A DNA stretch of 64,000 bases from CBDCVA01 sp965222935 [NCBI: Candidatus Latescibacterota bacterium] (GTDB lineage: Bacteria; Latescibacterota; CBDCVA01), in the NCBI GenBank assembly GCA_965222935.1, contig CBDCVA010000002.1:1984001-2048000 (forward strand), given 5' to 3'. This document shows, piece after piece, positions 17,088-25,162 of the stretch. Both the position numbers and the translations under genes were made by a program. How positions within the stretch are numbered: position 1 is the stretch's first letter; every line of letters starts with the position of its first letter. Under the pieces are notes generated by a model, which was not told the DNA's origin, did not search any database, and saw only the letters and a list, made by a program, of their open reading frames with translations.

Positions 17088-17987
17088 ATGCGACTCCCCA
17101 TCTTTGGCATTCGCGCCCTTGTGATAGTCACGCTGCTTTTCATCGCGGGACCCGCAGCCGCACAAGAGACGCTCCGCGAGCGGCTCATTGGCACGTGGTG
17201 GTATCCGGCAGATCTGATGCCGGACGAGTCGGAGTCGTCGGAGGCCTATGGCGCGATCATCGTCCGGGTCCGCGACGACGGGAGCATGACGTTCAGCTTC
17301 GAGGGGGGCAGCTACCAGCTCCAGATGTTATACGCCCGTTGGGAGTTGGAGGACGACAGGCTCACCTTCACCCCCGTTCGCGTCTTGGGTGAAACCGAGC
17401 CGCCTGACCCGCCCTCGACCGTCATGATCGCCTTCGAGGGCGAGGCTCTGAACATCTCCGATCCTGCCAGCGGCTTCACCTTCCTTACCATGCAGCCCGG
17501 CATCCCTCCCGAAGCCGCCCCGGAGGGCAATGCCTTGAGCGGGACGGTCACGTATTCCGATGGACCCTTCGACGAGATCGTCGTCGTGGCGTATAGATTC
17601 GAGAGTATGGAGGGGAGTGAGAACATGTTTCCGGTCGTGGGCGGCGCGGCCGTCTTGCTCAGGGAAGGGGAGTGGCAGATTCTGGGGTTGGATGATGGCG
17701 CCTGGTCCGTCGAGGCCATCGTCCTCAGACACTCCGGGGATAGCACCGCTATCGTGGGAGGCAGCGTCCTCTCCGGTGGGGTGAACGGCAGCATCTTCGG
17801 TGCTGTGAACGACGGTAGCTACAGTGATGGGAGCGATGTCGTCGCGAAGACAGCCCCCCCTGATCTCTCCAATAGCTTCTCCCTCGAGGGCGGCCAGCAC
17901 ATGGCGGGGATCGACCTCGCCCCGATGTCCTCCGAAACCGCCGTGGAAGCGACCACGTGGGGCGAGGTGAAAGCGCGTTCTCGCTGA
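17088..17987 (+). CDS. Exported lipocalin-like protein, paralog 2
   Basis: 299 residues from ATG 17088. A Sec signal peptide ends at GPAAAQ (AxA site about residue 26), so this copy should be secreted to the periplasm or beyond rather than lipidated. RERLIGTWWYPAD opens the mature domain, and NALSGTVTYSDGPFDEIVVVAY marks the second, carboxypeptidase-regulatory-like half. It is very close to paralog 3 over its full length, including the 3' tail and the terminator. No catalytic motif is recognised; ligand binding is only a guess from the lipocalin-like opening. Confidence 0.65.
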   Translation: MRLPIFGIRALVIVTLLFIAGPAAAQETLRERLIGTWWYPADLMPDESESSEAYGAIIVRVRDDGSMTFSFEGGSYQLQMLYARWELEDDRLTFTPVRVLGETEPPDPPSTVMIAFEGEALNISDPASGFTFLTMQPGIPPEAAPEGNALSGTVTYSDGPFDEIVVVAYRFESMEGSENMFPVVGGAAVLLREGEWQILGLDDGAWSVEAIVLRHSGDSTAIVGGSVLSGGVNGSIFGAVNDGSYSDGSDVVAKTAPPDLSNSFSLEGGQHMAGIDLAPMSSETAVEATTWGEVKARSR

Positions 17988-18041
17988 GCCGCGCGGCTTT
18001 TCTGCTCTATCCCGCCTACGCTGAACCCGTTGAAGGTGTTT

Positions 18042-18074
18042 CCCCCTCCCGTAATGGGAGGGGGATTTTCTTTT
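18042..18074 (+). terminator. Rho-independent terminator after paralog 2
   Basis: A perfect 9-bp stem CCCCCTCCC/GGGAGGGGG with loop GTAAT is followed by ATTTTCTTTTC. It recurs almost unchanged after paralog 3. Confidence 0.85.
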
Positions 18075-18159
18075 CTTCGCGGGGAGGAGGAGTTACCTTT
18101 CTTACTTCGGGAGCATCACTGGTGTGGCGTACGCGCTAAACACTTGGAGGGGTGACCCG

Positions 18160-19041
18160 ATGAGACTCCCCATCTTTGGCATTCGCGCCCTTGTGATAGT
18201 CGCGCTGCTTTTCATCGCGGGACCCGCAGCCGCACAAGGGGCGACTCGCGAGCGGCTCATTGGCACGTGGTGGTATCCGGCAGATCAGTCGGCGGGCGCG
18301 TCGGAGTCCGATGGCGTGATCATCGTCCGGGTCCGCGACGACGGGATCGTGACGTTCAGCTTCGCGGCGGGCAGCTACCGGTTCCAGATGGTCTACGCCC
18401 GTTGGGAACTGGAGGGCGACAAGTTCACCCTCACCCCCGTTCGCAGCTTGGGTGAGGTCGAGCCGTCCGTCCCGCCCTCGACCGTCATGGTTGCCTTCGA
18501 GGACGAGGCTCTGGTCCTAACCGATCCTGCCAGCGGCTTCGCCGTCCTTACCATGCAGCCCGGCATCCCTCCCCAAGCTATCCCGGATGGTAATGCCTTG
18601 AGCGGGACGGTCACTTATTCCGGCGGACCCTACGACGAGATTGTCGTTGTGGCGTATAGATTAGAGACCCATGAGATGTTGCCGGTCGCGTACGGCTCTG
18701 CCATCCTGCTTGAGCAAGGGGAGTGGCAGATTTTGGGTCTGGGTAATGGCTACTGGTCTGTACAGGCCATCGTACTCAAACACTCCGGAGATGGGACCGA
18801 TGTTGTGGGAGGCAGCATCCTCTCTGGTGGGGTGAGTGGTAGCATCTTGGGTGCTCTGAACGATGGCAGCTACGGTGAGGAAAGCGATGTCGTCGCGAAG
18901 ACAACCGACGCCGATCTTTCGGATAGATTCCTCCTAGAGGGTCGCCAGCAGGTTGTTACGGGGATCGCCCTTGCCCCTATACCCTCTAGGACGGTTGTAG
19001 AAACGACCACGTGGGGCGAGGTGAAAGCGCGTTCTCGCTGA
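18160..19041 (+). CDS. Exported lipocalin-like protein, paralog 3
   Basis: 293 residues from ATG 18160 with a strong GGAGGGG ribosome site. The signal peptide MRLPIFGIRALVIVALLFIA is nearly identical to paralog 2 and has the same GPAAAQ cleavage region. RERLIGTWWYPAD and NALSGTVTYSGGPYDEI are conserved. Compared with paralog 2 it lacks a few residues in the first loop and around the FES segment. It lies head-to-tail with paralog 2 in a duplication unit of about 1.07 kb that includes the terminator. Confidence 0.65.
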   Translation: MRLPIFGIRALVIVALLFIAGPAAAQGATRERLIGTWWYPADQSAGASESDGVIIVRVRDDGIVTFSFAAGSYRFQMVYARWELEGDKFTLTPVRSLGEVEPSVPPSTVMVAFEDEALVLTDPASGFAVLTMQPGIPPQAIPDGNALSGTVTYSGGPYDEIVVVAYRLETHEMLPVAYGSAILLEQGEWQILGLGNGYWSVQAIVLKHSGDGTDVVGGSILSGGVSGSILGALNDGSYGEESDVVAKTTDADLSDRFLLEGRQQVVTGIALAPIPSRTVVETTTWGEVKARSR

Positions 19042-19079
19042 GCCGCGCGACTTCTCACTTGACCCCGTTGAAGGTGTAT

Positions 19080-19112
19080 CCCCCTCCCGTCATGGGAGGG
19101 GGATTTTCTTTT
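19080..19112 (+). terminator. Rho-independent terminator after paralog 3
   Basis: Stem CCCCCTCCC/GGGAGGGGG, loop GTCAT, then ATTTTCTTTTC. It differs from the upstream copy by one loop base, showing that the duplication unit carried its terminator. Confidence 0.85.
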
Positions 19113-19339
19113 CTTCGCGGGAGAAGGGGCCGTCCTCCTCATGTTCTTCCCTCCCCGTTTGCATGGGGTCGAATGAGCCCCTGAGCGGTCGAGGGATGGC
19201 GGGCGCCGCCTCGCGCCTCGCGTGCTTGACGGCCGGGGGCGCCGACGCCATCTTTCCCCGCCGTATCGGGCGACGAAAAGCGGTTCCCTTGCTCTCGTTC
19301 GCGTCCACCGGGATGGGCCGGACCGTGAAAGGCCGTGGC

Positions 19340-20104
19340 ATGGACCGACAGGACTACGAATTCTTTCAACAGAACGGCTATCTGGAACTCGGTAAAGTGC
19401 TCACCGACGAGGAGATAGCGCGCTTCGTCGAGGTCTTCGACCGCGATCGTCAAAACGGGCTCAAGTGCTGGTACCTCATCGGACGCCATCAGTTCGTCAA
19501 CTGTGATGCGCTGGTGACTTCGCCCGAGTTCGACGGGATCATCCGCCATCCCAGGGTCCTGCCGCCGGTGGAGGCGCTCATGGGTGGGCCGATCTGCTTC
19601 TCGGAGATCTGCATCCGCCACATGCCCGCGTACGACGGCGAGCCTCACCAGGGCTGGCATCGGGACAGACCGCACTGGCCCGAGCATCCCCTACGGATGG
19701 ATTACATCCAACTCATGCTGTACCTGGCCGATGTGGACGAGACCACGCATTGCTTCTCCATCTCGCCCGAGTCCATCGACGATCCTATGCTGGATACCGA
19801 AGAGCAGCTTCAGCGCGCCGGCGGTCGGGACCTGTACGGGCCGGCCGGTAGCGCCGTCCTCTTCAACGTCTCGGCGGCCCACACGGCCACGACGCGGCCG
19901 ACCCGGCACGAACGCAAGACCGTTCAGATCTATTACGGCCACCGCGACCGGCGTTACCTGAGCGAGGATTCGGTCATTCCGACCGCCTTCTGGCGGGACC
20001 ATCCCGATCCGGAGGTCCGGGCCTTCTACGGCAATCTGAACCGGAAGACCCGCGTCTATCTCGCGGCGCTGGGAGGCGGCGTGGCGCATGGCGAAGATCG
20101 ATGA
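19340..20104 (+). CDS. Phytanoyl-CoA dioxygenase (PhyH) family protein
   Basis: 254 residues from ATG 19340; the longer upstream frame is not conserved in type. Fe(II)/2-oxoglutarate oxygenase fold. The HxD iron ligands are in GWHRDRPHW, and the distal His with the 2-oxoglutarate arginine is in AAHTATTRPTRHERKTVQIYY. The N-terminus (FFQQNGYLELGKVLTDEEIARF) is typical of PhyH proteins. Substrate unknown; these proteins hydroxylate small molecules. It stands alone between the lipocalin-like array and an O-antigen-ligase-like gene. Confidence 0.85.
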   Translation: MDRQDYEFFQQNGYLELGKVLTDEEIARFVEVFDRDRQNGLKCWYLIGRHQFVNCDALVTSPEFDGIIRHPRVLPPVEALMGGPICFSEICIRHMPAYDGEPHQGWHRDRPHWPEHPLRMDYIQLMLYLADVDETTHCFSISPESIDDPMLDTEEQLQRAGGRDLYGPAGSAVLFNVSAAHTATTRPTRHERKTVQIYYGHRDRRYLSEDSVIPTAFWRDHPDPEVRAFYGNLNRKTRVYLAALGGGVAHGEDR

Positions 20105-20117
20105 GGCGTTTGATCTA

Positions 20118-20173
20118 CTCCCCTCCCTGCATGTGCCAGCGGAGCTTCCGCCGGGGAGGGGCCGGGGGTGGGG
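20118..20173 (+). repeat. Dispersed GC-rich hairpin repeat, copy A
   Basis: Begins CTCCCCTCCCTGC and ends GGGGGTGGGG. The outer stem CCCCTCCC/GGGAGGGG encloses an inner GCGG/CCGC hairpin. Near-identical copies lie at 32242, 36928 and 40768, all intergenic. Confidence 0.85.
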
Positions 20174-20253
20174 TCTCTTCTGTCCTTGGTAGGGTGCAAC
20201 CTGGCGAAAAGGCTCGGGGTTGCGATGATGGCGTTTTGGCTATATCGGGTTGC

Positions 20254-20420
20254 TATAATGGCAGATAGGTGTCTCCCTTCTGAAAACGGGCCGTGAACTT
20301 GGGGCTGCGGCCTTGCGGGAGCTATCTCCCATCATGCGAACGGGATAGGTGGAAACCCACGCACCGTCGCTGCACTGGATTGCAGCGATGCGAGGTACGG
20401 CTAAAGGCATCGCGACCCTT
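20254..20420 (+). ncRNA. Candidate structured RNA behind an extended -10 promoter
   Basis: An extended -10 element TGCTATAAT (TATAAT at 20254-20259) precedes about 150 nt with little coding character. Stems seen: GGGAG/CTCCC (20317-20321/20326-20330), GTGG/CCAC (20349-20352/20357-20360) and TCGCTGCA/TGCAGCGA (20367-20374/20381-20388). An outer GCCGT/ACGGC pair (20290-20294/20397-20401) encloses them. A competing stem GCGATGC/GCATCGC (20385-20391/20407-20413) overlaps the third hairpin, so two alternative folds are possible. I could not match it to a known riboswitch or to 6S RNA with confidence. Confidence 0.35.
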
Positions 20421-20447
20421 GACAAATAGTGCACGTATGTGTATATT
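20419..20447 (+). promoter_or_regulatory. Strong sigma-70 promoter upstream of the O-antigen-ligase-like gene
   Basis: TTGACA (20419-20424), a 17-base spacer and TATATT (20442-20447) form a near-consensus promoter. It lies about 200 bp upstream of the start at 20645, leaving a long leader in which I see no clear ORF. Confidence 0.75.
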
Positions 20448-20644
20448 ATGCGTCACAGGTGATCAGGGAGTGAGGTGGGTGTTTGATTCCACAAGCCAAC
20501 TCGCGTGCTCGGGAGCGGCCCGTAGCGAGGTTTGAGCGAGCAATGCCCGTTGTACGCTGGAGCGTCTCCGATGTTCTTAATGATAGAGAGCGCTGAGGCG
20601 AGGGCGATAACCGTCGTAGTGCTCCGGGTGCCGGGAGGGGCGCT

Positions 20645-22141
20645 GTGAGCGAGCGCGTGCTGGCTATGGCCCACTGGTTCCGTGGAGCGGTGTGGCCGTC
20701 GGGCGATGACCCCCTTTCGCTGCGGTGGTACTGGCTTTTGCCCGTGCTGGTCGCGGCGCAGGTGGGGGTGGTCTACTTCGGGGCGGGGGCGGACTTGGAT
20801 ACCATCGGGACGGCGGCAGGTATCGTCATCGGCCTCCTGGCACTGGCGGTGCTCCCCGCTGCTCCCGAGGTGGGGCTTACGCTCCTCATCGCGACGACGG
20901 GCCTCGATTTCCTGGGTCGCCTCGATCCCCGGCCCAAGTACGAGGCGGCGGTGACCTTCTTCCACGCCGCGCTGGTGATCACCGTCGTGGCAACGGTCAT
21001 CCACCTCCTTCTCAAGAAGCGGCTGCGGATCCCCAGAACCGATTTCGCCCTGCCCTTGATGGTCTTCATCGGGCTGATCACGATTTCGCTCCTGTACACG
21101 CCCAATTTCTACGAAGGCGCCCTGGAGTTGGCTCGCCTGGTGGCGCTGAGCTCCTTGTTTTTCGTCTGCCTGGTCGTCGTCACGGACCGCTGGAAGGTCA
21201 AATGGGTCATCGTCTCGCTCATCGTGTGCGCCTTCGGGGTCTCGGTCCTGCCCATCTATCAGGTGTTCACCGAAGCGCTGTTCCTGCCCACTCAGGTCAT
21301 CTCGCGGCTCGGCGGCGGCACGATCCCTCGCTCGGAGGGCACGTTTACCAACCCCAATACGCTCGCCGCCTTTCTTCAAATCGGCATCGTTCTGGCCGTC
21401 GCGCTTCTGCTGGGCGCCAAGCTTTCGTGGAAGATGCGAATCGTCCTTGTGGCGGGCCTGGGCGTCACGATCTTCGCGATGCTCACGTCGTTCAGCCGGG
21501 GTGGCTGGGTTTCGAGCGCCTGCGGCGTCCTGTTTCTCTTGATCGTCAGGGGTAAGCTGCGGCACGTGCTGGTCACGACGGCGGTCCTCCTCCTGGGGGT
21601 CCTCCTCTCGTATCAATTTGTCCCCTTCGTGGACGTCATTGCGTCGCGCATCGCCAGCATCCTCGATGTCTTCGCCGATCCCTCCAGCTCCTCGCGGCTG
21701 TACCTGATGAGCTCCGGCTGGTGGATGTTCCTGGACAATCCGGTCTTCGGCGTGGGCTTCCGAGGCTATCCGGAGCTCTATTACGACTATATCCATCCGG
21801 ATATGCCGAAGCTCCTGCGCGATGTTGACGAGAGCCACACCATGCCGACGACTATCCTGGCCGAGCTTGGCCTGGTCGGCTTCATCGTCAGCATGTGGCT
21901 CTGGCTGGTCGTCTACCGAGAGGGCATGCGTGCCGTCCGGGCCGCCCGCGATCCCTTGATGCACGCTTTCGCGTCCGGGTTACTGGCGCTGTACGTCGCG
22001 TTTTTGGTCAATTTCCTGTTCGCGGACGACCTGGTGAACAACATATTCTGGCTCACGATGGGTATGATCTACGCTGTCCGCCTCATCGTCGATGGGTACT
22101 GGGAGGAGCTGGCCGAAGAAGGACTATCGCCGCCCGGGTGA
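20645..22141 (+). CDS. O-antigen ligase / Wzy_C-like polytopic membrane protein
   Basis: 498 residues from GTG 20645 with a GGGAGGGGC ribosome site. About 11-12 transmembrane helices. The periplasmic region has the Wzy_C/WaaL features GTFTNPNTLAAFLQIG, TSFSRGGWV and NPVFGVGFRGYPELYYDY...ESHTMPTTILAELGLVGFIV. This family ligates or polymerises lipid-linked glycans at the outer face of the inner membrane. No other glycan assembly genes adjoin it, so the substrate cannot be named. Gene context does not separate ligase from polymerase. Confidence 0.8.
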   Translation: MSERVLAMAHWFRGAVWPSGDDPLSLRWYWLLPVLVAAQVGVVYFGAGADLDTIGTAAGIVIGLLALAVLPAAPEVGLTLLIATTGLDFLGRLDPRPKYEAAVTFFHAALVITVVATVIHLLLKKRLRIPRTDFALPLMVFIGLITISLLYTPNFYEGALELARLVALSSLFFVCLVVVTDRWKVKWVIVSLIVCAFGVSVLPIYQVFTEALFLPTQVISRLGGGTIPRSEGTFTNPNTLAAFLQIGIVLAVALLLGAKLSWKMRIVLVAGLGVTIFAMLTSFSRGGWVSSACGVLFLLIVRGKLRHVLVTTAVLLLGVLLSYQFVPFVDVIASRIASILDVFADPSSSSRLYLMSSGWWMFLDNPVFGVGFRGYPELYYDYIHPDMPKLLRDVDESHTMPTTILAELGLVGFIVSMWLWLVVYREGMRAVRAARDPLMHAFASGLLALYVAFLVNFLFADDLVNNIFWLTMGMIYAVRLIVDGYWEELAEEGLSPPG

Positions 22142-22379
22142 CGCCTGGGGGCAGCCCCCTGAACCTCCCCCATTCCCTTCCCGCAAGTAGGGAAGGGAAA
22201 ACAGAACGCCCTCTCCTCTACATCTCTCCCGCATTGCGGGAAGAGAGCCCCCTTTTCTAGGGTCGGGATGGCAAGAAGGAACTCAGGATACCGGGCTCCG
22301 GTTCGCGGAGGCAAGGGCTAAGGCTTATCGGCTTGAAGTTCGTCTAAGTGGGCATCAATAACCATTGGAGGACGTGGCC
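22142..22379. other. Intergenic region with two palindromes
   Basis: A 10-bp perfect stem TTCCCTTCCC/GGGAAGGGAA (22173-22182/22190-22199) is followed by a weaker CTCTCCCGCA/TGCGGG..AGAG hairpin (about 22224-22247) with CCCCCTTTTCT after it. The second could end transcription of the O-antigen-ligase-like gene. Nothing else is recognised. Confidence 0.4.
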
Positions 22380-22408
22380 TTGACTTCCTATAGCATAATT
22401 GCTATATT
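22380..22408 (+). promoter_or_regulatory. Toxin-antitoxin promoter with overlapping palindromic operator
   Basis: TTGACT (22380-22385), 17-base spacer, TATATT (22403-22408). A perfect inverted repeat TATAGCA-TAAT-TGCTATA (22389-22406) covers the spacer and most of the -10, the usual position for an autorepressing HigA-type antitoxin operator. The HTH gene lies 245 bp downstream. Confidence 0.7.
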
Positions 22409-22463
22409 CTGCCGGGTCGTCCTGGAACCTGTGGCAGAGGCAGCCCGAAGGTCATGATGACCC

Positions 22464-22640
22464 ATGTATGTCGTGCGTTACTACGCGACGGGGACGGATC
22501 GCGAGCATCGCATCTTGTACGTGCAGACCGACCCGATGACGCTGGTCCTGCTCCACGCTTTCGTCAAGACGACGCAACGGACACCGAGGCGGCACATCGA
22601 AACAGCCCTGAAGCGTGCGAGCTATATCTTGGGGTCGTAG
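22464..22640 (+). pseudogene. N-terminally truncated HigB/RelE-like toxin (phage Gp49-like family)
   Basis: 58 residues from ATG 22464. HRILYVQTDPMTLVLLHAFV and KTTQRTPRRHIETALKRA match the C-terminal half of the PF05973 toxin family (usual form RILYFV...VLLHGFVKKTQKTP). About 50 N-terminal residues normally present are missing, and an in-frame TGA stands at 22458-22460. It is 12 bases before the antitoxin gene. Most likely a decayed toxin next to a surviving antitoxin. Confidence 0.65.
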
Positions 22641-22652
22641 GAGGAGGTTCTG

Positions 22653-23066
22653 ATGAGCATAAAGGGCGTGGAAGAAGAGGGGCCCGGCCGCATCGGGAGC
22701 GACTTTCGCGACCATCTCAAGGAAATTCTCAAGGACCCACGGGCCCGTGCACGCTTCGAGGAGGCGCGGGCCAATAGACGTATCGCCGAGCGGGTGGCGC
22801 GCTTGAGGAAGGCGCGCCGGATGACCCAGACAGAGCTCGCAAAGCGCGTGGGTACGACCCAGTCGGCGATCAGTCGCCTGGAGAACTATGAGGATCGTTC
22901 TCCATCGCTTGATTTGCTGCGGCGGATTGCCGAGGGCCTGGATGCGGAGCTCCGCGTGGATCTGGTGCCCGATGAGCTTATGGGGCCCGTGGGCGAGGTC
23001 GTCGAGGCGTTGCTCCGCACTGACGCTCGGGAAGCCGCGACGCTGAAAGAGAAAGTTCGGGCCTAG
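22653..23066 (+). CDS. XRE/HigA-type helix-turn-helix antitoxin
   Basis: 137 residues with a GGAGGAGG ribosome site. The HTH core is RKARRMTQTELAKRVGTTQSAISRLEN (residues about 56-80, written here in part as MTQTELAKRVGTTQSAISR), followed by SPSLDLLRRIAEGLDAELRV. It would neutralise the adjacent toxin and repress the promoter at 22380 through the palindrome there. A non-conserved 50-residue N-terminus and a C-terminal tail extend the HTH. Confidence 0.8.
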   Translation: MSIKGVEEEGPGRIGSDFRDHLKEILKDPRARARFEEARANRRIAERVARLRKARRMTQTELAKRVGTTQSAISRLENYEDRSPSLDLLRRIAEGLDAELRVDLVPDELMGPVGEVVEALLRTDAREAATLKEKVRA

Positions 23067-23081
23067 CGAGCGAATTCGCGG

Positions 23082-23255
23082 TCAGTCCATCGGCGTCCCG
23101 CTGTCCACATCGAGGACCTCGCCCGTGATGGAACTGGCCTGGTCGGAGGCGAGGAACGTGCAGTCGTCGCGCGGGGTGGGCGGATGGCAGAGGCGGACGC
23201 GCGGCAGCCGGTCCAATGCCGCTTTCAGCGCGTGGGGTGTGGTGACCGGGAGCAT
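23082..23255 (-). pseudogene. C-terminal remnant of a short-chain dehydrogenase/reductase
   Basis: 57 residues from ATG 23255 (AAAGGAG ribosome site upstream). The last 25, FLASDQASSITGEVLDVDSG and PMD, match the universal SDR tail FLASDxASxITGxVLxVDGG. The Rossmann N-terminus and the YxxxK catalytic centre are absent, so about 200 residues have been lost. It lies between the HTH gene and a GNAT gene. It may still be translated but cannot be an active oxidoreductase. Confidence 0.6.
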
Positions 23256-23341
23256 GGAGGAACTCCTTTCACGAGGGCATCCTGGCATCCCTCCTGGCTA
23301 GGCCGCTGGAATTCGGCTGTCAAGCTCCTGGGGTGGGGGTG

Positions 23342-24190
23342 CTAGGCGCGACTCGCTAAGCGCCTGGGTCGCCGGGTCCAAATCGCGGTGGTGTACGCGA
23401 TACGCAGTCCGGCACGCTGCATATTGCGCTGACTGGCCGAACCGGGTTTCGCTCCGGCGGCGAGCAGGTCGCATCCGGCTGCGGCGGCATCGGCGATGCG
23501 CCGGTGCAGGAGCGCCGTATGGCAACCTCGACATCGGAAGGCGGGGAGGGTTGCCGCGACGGCGAACCAACCGACGCTGTCGAGGGTGTGAAGGGTGGCT
23601 GCGGCGGCCGGATTCCCATTCACCCACGCGAGGTACGCGCGCCACGGCGGCTGGCTGTACTGCACCTTCACGTTGTTGATGGCGATAGTTCGAATGGCGT
23701 TACTCTCGTCAACGAGCGGCGAGCCTAACCCCCTGAAGTAGACCTCGGCAAAGGTCTCCCACTGGTCCGACTGCACTTCCTCTATACCGACGCCGGTCGG
23801 CTCCGATGGGGCGGCCCATCGGGGTGCGCCATAGAGCGTCGTCAAGAAGCTGGACTGGTAGAACCCCCTTCTGGCCAGTTCTAACAGCAGAGCCTCGGAC
23901 GAGCGCATCGGGACAACGTCGAAGCGGCATGGCATTCTGCACTGGCGATACCAGGCGACAATGTCGTCGAGGAAAACCTCGTCGCCGGCGCCGAGGCCCA
24001 TGACCCGATTGAAGTGTGGGGTGGGGATGTCCCGCGTGATGATGGCGGTGGCGCCGCCAAAACGCTCGATGGCCACTCGGCAGGGGTTACCCGCCTGTCG
24101 CTGCAGGGCCGTTACCCTGGAGACCATGCCATCGGTTGCAGCGCGCGCGATCCGATCTCCGAGTTCGTCCGTCAGCACCTCAAGCGGCAT
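23342..24190 (-). CDS. GNAT-family N-acetyltransferase
   Basis: 282 residues; start ATG 24190 has GGGAGGGAGG 9 nt upstream. The C-terminal half is a GNAT domain: ATLPAFRCRGCHTALLHRRI is the acetyl-CoA pyrophosphate loop (R-x-x-G-x-x/A) and SASQRNMQRAGLRIAYT the last conserved block. The N-terminal half resembles a degenerate second GNAT fold. Substrate unknown. A small-molecule or protein acetylase in an accessory neighbourhood. Confidence 0.75.
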   Translation of the reverse strand: MPLEVLTDELGDRIARAATDGMVSRVTALQRQAGNPCRVAIERFGGATAIITRDIPTPHFNRVMGLGAGDEVFLDDIVAWYRQCRMPCRFDVVPMRSSEALLLELARRGFYQSSFLTTLYGAPRWAAPSEPTGVGIEEVQSDQWETFAEVYFRGLGSPLVDESNAIRTIAINNVKVQYSQPPWRAYLAWVNGNPAAAATLHTLDSVGWFAVAATLPAFRCRGCHTALLHRRIADAAAAGCDLLAAGAKPGSASQRNMQRAGLRIAYTTAIWTRRPRRLASRA

Positions 24191-24245
24191 CCGTACGATC
24201 CTCCCTCCCCTTCTGTGGACGGGGTACTGCCGTGCGCTCCAGCGC

Positions 24246-25157
24246 CTAACGCTCGCCGAGAATCTTCACGAACGTGATTCGCGCGGGCCCCTTGACGAAG
24301 CCGAGCCGCTCGTTGATCGCGAGCATCGGCGCCTTGGCCCAGGCGATGCCCCGCACCTTGAGCGCCAGCGCGATCCCCTTGCGGCGGTAGGCGCGGACGG
24401 TTCCGGTCAGGCCGATGCCGAGGTCGTCGTCGGAGCCTCGGCGCCAGAGGTGGCTCAGGCCCACGTACTCGCCTTTGCGGATCGCCAGGAAGTACGCCTC
24501 CGGCAAGAGGCTGGGGTTGGCGAACAGGTTCCTGACGAATAGATCGAAGTCCACCAGCGTGTGCGGAACCGTCGAGGGGACATCACGCCAGATGGCCCAT
24601 TCGAGCTCGTAGAGCTTTCGGTCCCGCTCCGGGTCATCTTCGAGCTCCGCGAGCGTCCTGATCTCGATCTCCTGAGCGCGCAGTTTCTCCTCGAGCCCGG
24701 CGTACGGCGCGGGGTCGAACGCCGCCGCGTCCAGCCGCGACGGCCACTCCCGCCTCCGCTCCCCGAACCCGCGGTCGCGGAGGAAGCGGAGGCTCCGCGC
24801 CGCATCCTCCTTGGCCGTCGCCTGCACCGACAGCGGATCGAACGGTCCGAGCGCCCCGATCACGCGGTCGTAGAGCGCCCTGCCGAGTCCCGAGCCCTGG
24901 CTATTGGGGTGAACTCCCACATCGAGGTCGAACTTGCGCGGGTGGTAGACCTCGGCGTCCTGGCTGTACTCGCCGTAGCCGACGATACGCCCCCGCCGTT
25001 CGGCGACCCACCGCCCGAGCCTGCACTTGGGGTCCCGGTGCTCATCCCGGAAGCGCAATTCCTGAGTCGTTTGCGGGAAGTCAGGATTCACCGCGTTGCA
25101 GACCTCGACGAGTGCAGGGTAATCGTCGGAGGTGAAGGGGCGGATGGCGAAACTCAT
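24246..25157 (-). CDS. Double-GNAT acetyltransferase, second domain apparently shortened
   Basis: 303 residues. The first GNAT domain is intact (VHPNSQGSGLGRALYDRV as acetyl-CoA loop). The second has TGTVRAYRRKGIALALKVRG and then runs straight into IAWAKAPMLAINERLGFVKG. Family members normally have about 15 more residues (strand plus T-x-N loop) between the helix and PMLAINxxLGF. This looks like an in-frame deletion that would remove strand 5 of the second domain. It ends 50 bp before the other GNAT gene and starts 5 bp after the oxidoreductase gene. Confidence 0.75.
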   Translation of the reverse strand: MSFAIRPFTSDDYPALVEVCNAVNPDFPQTTQELRFRDEHRDPKCRLGRWVAERRGRIVGYGEYSQDAEVYHPRKFDLDVGVHPNSQGSGLGRALYDRVIGALGPFDPLSVQATAKEDAARSLRFLRDRGFGERRREWPSRLDAAAFDPAPYAGLEEKLRAQEIEIRTLAELEDDPERDRKLYELEWAIWRDVPSTVPHTLVDFDLFVRNLFANPSLLPEAYFLAIRKGEYVGLSHLWRRGSDDDLGIGLTGTVRAYRRKGIALALKVRGIAWAKAPMLAINERLGFVKGPARITFVKILGER

Positions 25158-25162
25158 ATTCC

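Noticed and set aside
20293-20535. 80-codon ORF in the leader before the O-antigen-ligase-like gene
   Set aside because: It crosses a strong promoter and several RNA-like hairpins, and has no protein-like motif.
20453-21964. 503-codon minus ORF opposite the O-antigen-ligase-like gene
   Set aside because: Asp/His/Gln/Arg-rich shadow of hydrophobic codons; plus strand encodes clear membrane helices.
22454-22777. 107-codon plus ORF over the HigB/HigA region
   Set aside because: It overlaps the recognisable toxin tail and antitoxin start in another frame and has no motif of its own.
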